A stretch of 10,526 nt of DNA from the NCBI GenBank assembly GCA_029256645.1, contig JAQSXM010000084.1:1-10526 (forward strand). Direction: 5' to 3'. Of this stretch, positions 1 to 6,355 are shown one piece after another. This DNA comes from Sporomusa sp. (GTDB taxonomy: Bacteria > Bacillota_C > Negativicutes > Sporomusales > Sporomusaceae). Made by a program: the position numbers and the translations under genes. How positions within the stretch are numbered: position 1 is the stretch's first letter; each line of letters opens with the position of its first letter. Below the pieces are notes generated by a model that was not told the DNA's origin, did no database searches, and saw only the letters and a program-made list of their open reading frames with translations.

Positions 1-2
1 AA

Positions 3-1862
3 TACCCCGTATTTGGGTTGTTTCACCTGTTCATCGTGTTTGGCTTTCTGATGTTGTTGATTGGCATGCCGAATATGGTCAAAGAAGGGCTGGTTAATAG
101 CAGCATTCACTATTTAGGGGATAATTATGGCTTTCTGTTTATAAAAGATATTGGTAATGCTTTGATCATCATTGGGGTGTTAGGGGCGGCAGCCCGTAGA
201 ATATTCAGGAAGCCGGAATGGCTGAAAAACGGTGTCGCCGACTTTGTCAAACTTGGCTTGATTTTAACCATCGTATTGACTGAAGTTGGCTTTCATGGTG
301 TCCGGTTTGCCTTAGGGCAAGATCTGAATTTGTTTACGGCTGCCCCGCTGGCTTTTGCTAGTTCGCAGTTTTTTGTAAATATTAATGAAGTTACTTTATA
401 TAAGATTATGTCTATTTTCTGGTGGACTCATTTCCTGGCTGTATTTTCATTATGTTTTATTATTCCTAATTCTTCGCACTTACACTTGGTTTTTGCCCCT
501 TTTAATGCTTACTGGCATACTCTTGCTCCTAAGGGCGCTTTAAGTAAAATCCAACAGGACGGCAAGAAAAAAGCAGTGTTTGGGGCCAACCGCATGGAGG
601 ATTTTACCTGGAAGCAACTGTTTGATGCGTATTCTTGTGTTAAATGTGGACGGTGTAATGGCCAATGTCCAGCGCAACTAAGTGGTGATCCGCTTAAACC
701 ACGGGCCATAAATGGTCGTCTGCGTAAACATATCGAAATAAGAGCTCCCCTGTTACTAAAGGAAAAAAATTTGATGGCTGTCACAAACCAAGAAATAGGT
801 ACGAAAACTAAAACAGATAAAGCAAATAGAACAGATAAAAAGGCCAAGGGAGATAAATTCAAAAATAATCTGGCCGGGGGATTGTTTGAACAGGAATTTA
901 TTTGGAGTTGTACAACCTGTGGGGCGTGCCTGGAGGCCTGCCCGGTATCCATTGAACATATCCCGAAGCTAATTGATATGCGCCGTTACTTGGTATTGAC
1001 CACAGGTAATATAAATGAGGGCATGAAGCAAGTCTTTGCTGGGATCGCTGGGCAGGGCAATCCTTGGGGTTATAGTCACAAAGACGGTCTTCAATGGGCC
1101 GCAGAGTTGTCTGTACCTACTATTCAGGAAAATCCACAAGCGGAATATTTATATTATGCCGGTTGTGTAGCTAATTTTGATGCAGCAGCGCAAAAAACAG
1201 CAGTAGCTTTTGTGAATGTTTTAAAGGCTGCAAAAGTAAACTTTGCCGTCCTTGCCGGCTCAGAGTGGTGTTGTGGGGATCCTGCCCGGCGTATGGGCAA
1301 TGAATTCCTCTTCGAAAAGACAGTAAATGATAATATTGCTACTTGGAATAAGCTGAGGATTAAAAAAATCATTACTACTTGTCCTCATTGTTTTAATACC
1401 CTGAGAAACGAGTATCCCCAATATGGCGGCGAGTTTGAAGTAATACACCATGCTGATTTTTTGGCGAGCTTACTTCGGGAGGGGAAGCTATTGGCTAAAA
1501 AAACCTTTGCTCAGGTGGTTGTATTTCACGATCCTTGTTATTTAGGGCGTTATAATGATGTATTCAGTTCACCGCGGGAGGTTATCAAAGCTATTCCTGA
1601 GGCTCAGCTTATGGAAATGCCCCGTGCGCAACAGCGGGCTTTTTGCTGCGGGGCTGGGGGCGGACGGATTTGGACAACGCCAACAACCAATAATTTGATC
1701 ACTGATAATCGCGTCAAAGAAGCTGGCGCAACCGGTGCAGAAGCAATCGTTACTGCCTGTCCGTTTTGTAAAATGATTTTCTCTGAAGCAGTTAAAGTGG
1801 AAGGTTCTCATAATAAAATTAAGGTTTTGGATATCGCTGAAATTTTAGAAGCAAGTTTATGA
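3..1862 (+). CDS. Membrane-anchored heterodisulfide-reductase-like Fe-S oxidoreductase (5' truncated)
   Basis: The reading frame is open to the window edge, so the gene begins upstream; the TTG at 18 is only an internal Leu codon. Numbering from that codon, residues 1-160 hold about four hydrophobic segments with histidines, like the NarI/cytochrome b-type membrane domain. A two-cluster ferredoxin domain follows: Cys207/210/213/217 and Cys298/301/304/308. Two CCG (HdrD/GlpC-type) domains come next: Cys383, CC418-419 and CPHC 455-458; then Cys507, CC543-544 and CPFC 581-584. Known relatives pass electrons between cytoplasmic donors (ETF, heterodisulfide-like partners) and membrane quinone. No etfAB or acyl-CoA dehydrogenase gene is visible, so the donor is unknown. 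A Lys/Thr/Asp-rich segment at about 255-283 lies between the two ferredoxin motifs. The family call is firm; the specific reaction is inferred. Confidence 0.88.
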   Translation, partial: YPVFGLFHLFIVFGFLMLLIGMPNMVKEGLVNSSIHYLGDNYGFLFIKDIGNALIIIGVLGAAARRIFRKPEWLKNGVADFVKLGLILTIVLTEVGFHGVRFALGQDLNLFTAAPLAFASSQFFVNINEVTLYKIMSIFWWTHFLAVFSLCFIIPNSSHLHLVFAPFNAYWHTLAPKGALSKIQQDGKKKAVFGANRMEDFTWKQLFDAYSCVKCGRCNGQCPAQLSGDPLKPRAINGRLRKHIEIRAPLLLKEKNLMAVTNQEIGTKTKTDKANRTDKKAKGDKFKNNLAGGLFEQEFIWSCTTCGACLEACPVSIEHIPKLIDMRRYLVLTTGNINEGMKQVFAGIAGQGNPWGYSHKDGLQWAAELSVPTIQENPQAEYLYYAGCVANFDAAAQKTAVAFVNVLKAAKVNFAVLAGSEWCCGDPARRMGNEFLFEKTVNDNIATWNKLRIKKIITTCPHCFNTLRNEYPQYGGEFEVIHHADFLASLLREGKLLAKKTFAQVVVFHDPCYLGRYNDVFSSPREVIKAIPEAQLMEMPRAQQRAFCCGAGGGRIWTTPTTNNLITDNRVKEAGATGAEAIVTACPFCKMIFSEAVKVEGSHNKIKVLDIAEILEASL

Positions 1863-2122
1863 TCTGGACTTTATTGATTCAGTTACATCCTCCGCCTTGC
1901 ATTGCGAAAAATTTACACAAACTATTCTATAGGTTTTAAGAAAGATGCAGTACTAGTGCAGGGAAGGGGCCGTCGGGTAAGTGTACGATGAATGGAGGTG
2001 ATGAGATACGTTGCGTCTATGGCAAGATCTTCTGTAGGAATAATTATTTCGAAAAAGTTAAAAGGCCAATGCACAATTTAGAGGCAATCAGGTAGGTTGA
2101 TGTTTATGGAGGGGATAGGACA
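1863..2122 (+). other. Intergenic leader of the TonB receptor gene
   Basis: This 260-bp gap contains no recognised gene. A weak promoter candidate lies near 1912-1940. A near-perfect anti-Shine-Dalgarno match, GGAGGTGATGAG, lies at 1994-2005, more than 110 nt before the receptor start. Three tiny frames begin around it: ATG 1988 (35 codons), ATG 2001 (26 codons) and TTG 2011 (8 codons). None has ideal spacing. No riboswitch consensus that I know, including the cobalamin box, was found by eye. Confidence 0.4.
1912..1940 (+). promoter_or_regulatory. Candidate sigma-A promoter of the TonB receptor gene
   Basis: TTTACA at 1912-1917 and TTTAAG at 1935-1940 are separated by 17 bp. The -35 is good, but the -10 matches only four of six consensus bases. 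The position fits a long leader before the receptor gene. No clear Fur box was seen. This is a weak prediction. Confidence 0.3.
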
Positions 2123-4183
2123 ATGAGAAAAACAAAAAAAGTAGCAGTTATAGCAAGTTGTATGTTGCTATATTCCAGTTTGGCGTCGGTCGTAGACGCA
2201 GAAGAAGCCAAAGCCGGCGATGCCGTTGCATTGGACGAAGTAGTAGTGACTGACTCCAAGCTCAATCCACTCAAAATTCCAGTTAAAATGACTGTTATCA
2301 CAGCTGAGGAGATAAAAGCCAAAGGGGCTCAAACTGCGGCTGAAGCGTTGAAAGATGTAGCCGGCTTGTATGTTACCAGTAGTAATACAAAGAGTAAAAG
2401 CTATGCTCAATTTCGTGGCAGTGATGCTAATAGCACTAAAGTAATCGTGGACGGAGTGTTACTCAGTACAGTTGGTGACGGGAGGGCAGATTTATCAATT
2501 ATACCTGCAGATAATATCGAGAAGATTGAGGTAATAAAAGGAGCTGCTCCTGTTATGTACGGGACCAACGCTCCTGGCGGAATAATATTTATAACTACTA
2601 AAAATGGCAGTAAGGAAAGCTCCGGTTCTATATCAATAGCAAGAGGAAGCTGGGACACCGAGACGTATTCAACCTCAGTTAGCGGAGATACCGGAAAGAT
2701 TAACTATTATTTTGGCGTAAAAAAACAAAGCACAGACGGCTATACAGCCCACTCCAGCGAAAAATCAGAATACTTCAACGGAAAAATTCGCTGGAATCTT
2801 AATCCTAAAGCCTCTCTGACCGTATTTGGCTCGTATTCGGATACTGATAAACAATTTCCTAATCGTATTGATGCAAATGGCAATATAATTAACTATCCTG
2901 GTCAAGGTGGCACTATTACTTCACGAAACAATTATTTTGGTGGTGGTGACAACCCCGGCACTACTTATAATTGGGAATATGATCCGATTAAACAATCATA
3001 CATCGGTGCTGTATATGACCAAAAGCTAAACAATAACAGCAATCTCAACTTGAAAGTTTATCAATCCAAGCAAAATAGTCTGCTTACTACTTCCGGTTAT
3101 CAACGTGTGGATTGGGATGGCAATGTAAATGGTTATGAACTGCAGCATACGATTAGAACAAGCCGAGTAAATACTGCTACCTGGGGTTATTCTTACGAGA
3201 CCAGAGACTTTGTGGAGTTAACACCCAATGGTTCAGGTATCACTCCAAATGGTACATACAACCGTGGCGACTATGATTACACCGGCAAAAGCTATTATAT
3301 CCAAGATGTGCTTAAGGTCAACAACAGACTGGATGCCAGCTTTGGCTACAGACATAACGAAACCGATGACCGCATTATAGTAAGAACAACAGCATATACC
3401 CCATACTATCAGGAAATAAACGGCAGTTACTCATCAGACGATCCGGTTTTCACTTTAAATTACAAGCTAAGCGACAATACAGCTTTACATGGCTCAATCG
3501 GGAAAAGCTTCAGATCACCTAATGCAATGGAACGGTCTGCGCCCCTTAGCAATACTAATATTTTGCCTGAAGAAGCCCTCAATCGCGAAGTGGGACTGTC
3601 AACCTTGACGAAGTTTGGGCTTGGAGTTGATGTCACCTACTTTACCAGAGACATAACAAACATGATTAAAGGCAATGGTGCGGGCGGTGGGCGTACCCAG
3701 TATTACAACATACCAGATGTTGACATGCATGGCTTTGAGGCGGAGATTAGCAAAAAAATTGGCCGCTGTATTAAAGGATTTGCAAATTACTCATATACAA
3801 ATGCTTATGATACTCGAGTAAAAACGCAAGTGAGTGATATCCCGTACCGCAAGTTCTCCTATGGCCTTAATTATGCAGGAAAAGAGGGAATAAATGCATA
3901 TATGGCAGTCAACTATATCGGCGAAAGGAGAAGCATGTATAGTCAGGGGAATGGCAATGGCTCTAGTGATGGCAATGCCGGTGTAAGTGACGATGTCTGG
4001 GGATCATGGAAGAACAAGGGTTTGCCAGGATACCATGTCGTTGATCTAAAAGTCAGCAAGACCCTAAATAATACCGAGTATTATGTCAAAGTTCAAAACC
4101 TGTTTGATAAGCTGTATTACCAAGGGGCATACCTTGTCGCGCCTGGCCGGTATACAGAGGTCGGTACAACCATTAAGTTTTAA
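2123..4183 (+). CDS. TonB-dependent outer membrane receptor
   Basis: A 686-residue outer-membrane gated porin, expected to import a ligand using TonB/ExbB/ExbD energy. The ATG is preceded by GGAGGGG at 2108-2114 with 8-nt spacing. An N-terminal signal peptide (Lys-rich start, hydrophobic core, likely cleavage after Ala26) is followed by a TonB box around residues 38-46 (LDEVVVTDS). The plug domain spans about 50-160, with PVKMTVITAEEIKAKG, the QFRG turn and IEVIKGAAPVMYGTNAPGG. The rest is an Asn/Tyr/Ser-rich beta-barrel ending in a C-terminal aromatic (GTTIKF), as needed for outer-membrane assembly. Its presence implies a diderm cell. The ligand (siderophore, corrinoid or other) cannot be read from the sequence. 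The nearest downstream genes, an ECF S component and a TiaS-like enzyme, suggest a vitamin- or cofactor-like molecule. Confidence 0.95.
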   Translation: MRKTKKVAVIASCMLLYSSLASVVDAEEAKAGDAVALDEVVVTDSKLNPLKIPVKMTVITAEEIKAKGAQTAAEALKDVAGLYVTSSNTKSKSYAQFRGSDANSTKVIVDGVLLSTVGDGRADLSIIPADNIEKIEVIKGAAPVMYGTNAPGGIIFITTKNGSKESSGSISIARGSWDTETYSTSVSGDTGKINYYFGVKKQSTDGYTAHSSEKSEYFNGKIRWNLNPKASLTVFGSYSDTDKQFPNRIDANGNIINYPGQGGTITSRNNYFGGGDNPGTTYNWEYDPIKQSYIGAVYDQKLNNNSNLNLKVYQSKQNSLLTTSGYQRVDWDGNVNGYELQHTIRTSRVNTATWGYSYETRDFVELTPNGSGITPNGTYNRGDYDYTGKSYYIQDVLKVNNRLDASFGYRHNETDDRIIVRTTAYTPYYQEINGSYSSDDPVFTLNYKLSDNTALHGSIGKSFRSPNAMERSAPLSNTNILPEEALNREVGLSTLTKFGLGVDVTYFTRDITNMIKGNGAGGGRTQYYNIPDVDMHGFEAEISKKIGRCIKGFANYSYTNAYDTRVKTQVSDIPYRKFSYGLNYAGKEGINAYMAVNYIGERRSMYSQGNGNGSSDGNAGVSDDVWGSWKNKGLPGYHVVDLKVSKTLNNTEYYVKVQNLFDKLYYQGAYLVAPGRYTEVGTTIKF

Positions 4184-4228
4184 TCAATAGTTGAATGCTT
4201 TAAAGAAGTAGCCATAGCGAAGCCGGAA

Positions 4229-4271
4229 AATATGCAGAAAAGGTCAACAGTGCCTGCCTTTTCTGCATATT
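4229..4271. repeat. Perfect 15-bp inverted repeat (hairpin) between receptor and S-component genes
   Basis: The arms 4229-4243 (AATATGCAGAAAAGG) and 4257-4271 are exact reverse complements with a 13-nt loop. No T-run follows on the + strand. On the - strand the stem is followed by TTTT. It is an mRNA hairpin in the roughly 150-nt gap and may act as a partial terminator, a processing or stability element, or a protein-binding palindrome. Confidence 0.6.
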
Positions 4272-4336
4272 AAGGAATGCTTAATCTTTACCATTCTAGT
4301 GATATTGAAGCAGGCTATTAAAGGGAGATTTTAAGG

Positions 4337-4912
4337 ATGCTGGAAAAAAAACAATCTGTAATTAGAAATAACTTTAGAATTTTCAGGATGTCCCTTACGC
4401 AAGCATTAGTGGTTACTGTCTTTGGTGTAATGGCGGCTATTGGGAATATGGCTCTAAAATTGCCTTTGCATATTCCGGGACATAGAGGACTGTTTATTAT
4501 GTTAGCATTAACTGCATGCTGTATTATGATAAGGAAACTGGGAGCAGGAACACTTGCTGGTTTTATTGGCGGTTTTGTTACAGTATTTGTAGCGCCAGGT
4601 GTCAAAGGAATTTTTGCTTTTTCTGATTTTCTATTACCGGGAATATTAATGGATGTATTTATAAGCGTAATTCCGATAGTAGTAAGTAAGTGGTATATGA
4701 TCGGAACTGCAGCTGGGTTAGCCCATGCATCAAAGCTTTTGACTATGTACATTGTTGGAATTATCCTGAATTTACCAATGTCTTCTTTGTCTCTAGGGCT
4801 TGGTGTTGTATTAATGTCCCATCTGATTATCGGTTTTATTGGGGGTATAATAGCGTATTTTGTCTGTGAGAGAGTGGCTTTTTTAAGACAAATTTCTCTA
4901 AAATGGAAATAA
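4337..4912 (+). CDS. ECF transporter S component-like membrane protein, unknown substrate
   Basis: A 191-residue, very hydrophobic protein with about six membrane segments (roughly residues 20-40, 51-65, 68-88, 92-117, 121-144 and 153-177) and a basic N-terminus. Size and topology fit the substrate-binding S component of energy-coupling-factor transporters, which work in the inner membrane with shared EcfA/A'/T modules. None of those modules is encoded here, so it would depend on a module elsewhere (group II arrangement). A conserved-looking loop, HIPGHRG at 45-51, lies after the first helix, and Asp97 and Asp106 sit inside a hydrophobic segment. AAGGGAG at 4321-4327 is 9 nt before the ATG. 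Placement just after a TonB receptor suggests that the two import the same ligand across both membranes. The S-component assignment rests on topology and size, not a diagnostic motif. Confidence 0.65.
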   Translation: MLEKKQSVIRNNFRIFRMSLTQALVVTVFGVMAAIGNMALKLPLHIPGHRGLFIMLALTACCIMIRKLGAGTLAGFIGGFVTVFVAPGVKGIFAFSDFLLPGILMDVFISVIPIVVSKWYMIGTAAGLAHASKLLTMYIVGIILNLPMSSLSLGLGVVLMSHLIIGFIGGIIAYFVCERVAFLRQISLKWK

Positions 4913-4970
4913 CGATAGCAAAAAAAATCTTTAAACACGATATGCATTTTTAAGAGTGGAGGTGTAAGCT

Positions 4971-5744
4971 GTGCAAATCCTTGTATCTATTGATGATACG
5001 GATAATATAGAAAGTAGAGGAACAGGGGAATTGGCTGAAATGATTGCCCATGCTATTGAAAAACATGACTGGGGTAAATGTTCTTGGGTTACACGCCACC
5101 AGTTGCTGCTTGATCCGGCTGTTCCGTATACCTCGCATAATAGTTCAATGTGTTTTAAAGCTGATATCGAAATTGAATATTTGCAGCAGATTATTGACTA
5201 TGCAGCTGATTTTCTAGAGCAGGAAAGTCAAGTGGATGCCGATCCCGGGTTATGTGTAGTTGTTATTGATGATTTTCTTGATAATAAGAGTTTGATAGAT
5301 TTTGGATACAGAGTAAAGCGGGAAGTAGTCACAAAAGACGATGCATATAGCTTGGCTAGTCGGTTGAATGTTCATCTTTCTGAGCATGGCGGCAGTGGGC
5401 AGGGAATCATAGGGGCTTTAGCCGGAGCAGGTTTGCGTTTAAGTGACAACGATGGCTGGATAAAAGGAAAGGTCCAAATTAATGTACCTAATAACATTAT
5501 AAATGTTCGGGATCTTTGTTCCCATCCCGCTGTTGACAAGGTAAAAAACATGCATGGAGGCTATTTGCAAGATCCTGAATTGATTTTATTGGGAAATATG
5601 GTTAAGCCGATTCTTATGGAGGGTAAGGCAGTGGTTTTAGTTCATAAGTTAGATGATGCTGATGGTCCAATTTTATGGACAACCTGTTCTAAAAAACAAC
5701 TTAGTAACTATGAGGAGATGAGAACTCTTGTGGCGGATCAATGA
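4971..5744 (+). CDS. TiaS-like DDTD protein lacking tRNA-binding domains
   Basis: A 257-residue soluble protein. The GTG start follows AGTGGAGGTG at 4955-4964. The N-terminus has the DDTD motif (Asp8-Asp9-Thr10-Asp11) followed by RGTGELAE. LLLDPAVP at 45-52 with TSHNSSMCF at 54-62 parallels the LNPxIPxKTRGNxA stretch of archaeal TiaS. HGGSGQGIIGALAGAG at 139-154 parallels the TiaS GNGRGLIGALxAIG motif. TiaS uses ATP to join agmatine to C34 of tRNA-Ile2. It has about 420 residues, with C-terminal OB-fold and zinc-ribbon domains that bind tRNA; this protein ends before them. I infer an ATP-dependent enzyme acting on a small molecule, perhaps forming a C-N bond or phosphorylating it. The context (TonB receptor, S component, small Cys protein) points to a cofactor or metallophore. 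The homology is by remembered motifs; the function is unknown. Confidence 0.65.
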   Translation: MQILVSIDDTDNIESRGTGELAEMIAHAIEKHDWGKCSWVTRHQLLLDPAVPYTSHNSSMCFKADIEIEYLQQIIDYAADFLEQESQVDADPGLCVVVIDDFLDNKSLIDFGYRVKREVVTKDDAYSLASRLNVHLSEHGGSGQGIIGALAGAGLRLSDNDGWIKGKVQINVPNNIINVRDLCSHPAVDKVKNMHGGYLQDPELILLGNMVKPILMEGKAVVLVHKLDDADGPILWTTCSKKQLSNYEEMRTLVADQ

Positions 5745-5973
5745 ACAAGGGGAAAAAGAGTTTAGTGGTGGTAAGAAAGATTGGACCGAGGCCGCTACTG
5801 CGGCAGAAAGATGTCCAGCCTTTCGGCCTGACGTTGAAGAAGAAACGGTAGCAGATGAAACAATTTCTTGCTATAACTGCCGTCTTCGGCGTTGGACCAG
5901 ATCTTCTTTTATCTGTTGTAATTCTAGAACAGATAGTCAAACTTTTATTAAACCAACTCACCACGTTGGCTAA
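5728..5973 (+). CDS. Small cysteine-containing protein, translationally coupled to the TiaS-like gene
   Basis: An 81-residue frame that starts at TTG 5728, inside the last codons of the preceding gene (17-nt overlap). GAGGAG at about 5712-5717 provides a ribosome binding site with about 10-nt spacing. No other in-frame start exists, because a TGA lies at 5719-5721. The protein has an acidic middle and a compact cysteine cluster: Cys29, Cys48-x2-Cys51 within ISCYNCRLRRWT, and Cys63-Cys64. A metal-binding knuckle or Fe-S role is possible. Coding is supported by the strong site, the overlap typical of coupled genes and a terminator right after the stop codon. I do not recognise the family. The competing overlapping ATG frame at 5855-6058 has no comparable site and runs through the terminator. 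Confidence 0.6.
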   Translation: MWRINEQGEKEFSGGKKDWTEAATAAERCPAFRPDVEEETVADETISCYNCRLRRWTRSSFICCNSRTDSQTFIKPTHHVG

Positions 5974-6009
5974 AGGGGAACAGGGAAACAAACTCCTGTC
6001 CCCTTGTTT
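5973..6009 (+). terminator. Rho-independent terminator after the TonB/ECF/TiaS-like cluster
   Basis: The arms 5973-5984 (AAGGGGAACAGG, one bulged A) and 5995-6005 (CCTGTCCCCTT) pair over 11 bp around a 10-nt loop. A short T-rich tail (GTTTGCTATT) follows. It starts at the stop codon of the small Cys protein. The weak T-tract lowers confidence. Confidence 0.65.
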
Positions 6010-6020
6010 GCTATTCCGCA

Positions 6021-6124
6021 TTAAAGAAGTTTGCAAGCGCAGGCGGGTGATGCATTGACAACGCTCCACCGCTGGCGCTTGACTTCCGCTTTTGCCAACA
6101 CACCACCCGCCTGCAAAACTTTAA
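6021..6124. repeat. Structured GC-rich intergenic element with nested inverted repeats
   Basis: An exact 11-bp inverted repeat GCAGGCGGGTG (6039-6049) / CACCCGCCTGC (6104-6114) is flanked by TTAAAGAAGTTT at 6021 and AAAACTTTAA at 6115, which also pair in part. A competing inner pair, CAAGCGC (6034-6040) / GCGCTTG (6075-6081), overlaps the main arm. No coding potential is seen. It resembles a miniature dispersed repeat or a structured RNA. Its copy number cannot be judged from this window. Confidence 0.55.
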
Positions 6125-6268
6125 CGCGTTGCATATACTTAAAAAAGCTTCATAGGCTCAAGGCTGGAAACTGTACATAGCAGATGTCTGCGGCCTAAAG
6201 GTAAGCAAACGTGGAAATAAATTGATTGAATATAAAATAAGAATAATATAAAAAATGAGAATTTACTA
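6125..6268. other. AT-rich intergenic stretch upstream of the racemase-like gene
   Basis: No gene is supported. A small palindrome GCAGATGTCTGC lies near 6180-6191, inside a larger weak pairing TAGGC (from about 6151) / GCCTA. From about 6215 the sequence is strongly AT-rich, as expected upstream of an active promoter. Confidence 0.4.
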
Positions 6269-6297
6269 TTTACATTTAATTTGCCGTATGGGATAAT
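6269..6297 (+). promoter_or_regulatory. Sigma-A promoter of the racemase-like/BASS/GlcG operon
   Basis: TTTACA at 6269-6274 and GATAAT at 6292-6297 are separated by exactly 17 bp, each matching five of six consensus bases. Transcription would start near 6304, about 50 nt before the first ATG. This is the best promoter in the window. Confidence 0.75.
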
Positions 6298-6317
6298 ATT
6301 CCTATAACATAGGATGT

Positions 6318-6334
6318 AGTACGTAATACGTACT
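6318..6334. promoter_or_regulatory. Palindromic operator candidate for the FCD-family regulator
   Basis: AGTACGTA-A-TACGTACT is a perfect 17-bp palindrome starting about 14 nt after the predicted transcription start, where a bound repressor would block elongation. Its centre, CGTAATACG, contains the GT-N3-AC core typical of FadR-subfamily GntR operators. A GntR/FCD regulator is encoded at 8623, and a similar GTTATAC core overlaps that gene's -10 box. Assignment to that regulator is inference. Confidence 0.5.
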
Positions 6335-6355
6335 GCGAAAAGAGGAGGCTTATCC

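Noticed and set aside
1863..2122. Cobalamin or other riboswitch upstream of the TonB receptor
   Set aside because: No B12-box or other riboswitch consensus known to me was found by eye. A covariance-model search would settle it.
2150..2165. Lipobox-like IASC at residues 10-13 of the TonB receptor
   Set aside because: The cysteine lies before, not after, the main hydrophobic core, and a normal signal peptidase I site (VDA|EE) follows at residue 26.
4318..4947. 209-residue frame on the - strand opposite the S-component gene
   Set aside because: It is a shadow of the hydrophobic gene on the + strand; the Pro/Ile/Thr-rich composition is an antisense artefact, and no family or start site is visible.
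5855..6058. 67-residue ATG frame overlapping the small Cys protein
   Set aside because: It has no ribosome binding site, runs through the terminator hairpin and the structured element, and overlaps a better-supported coding frame.
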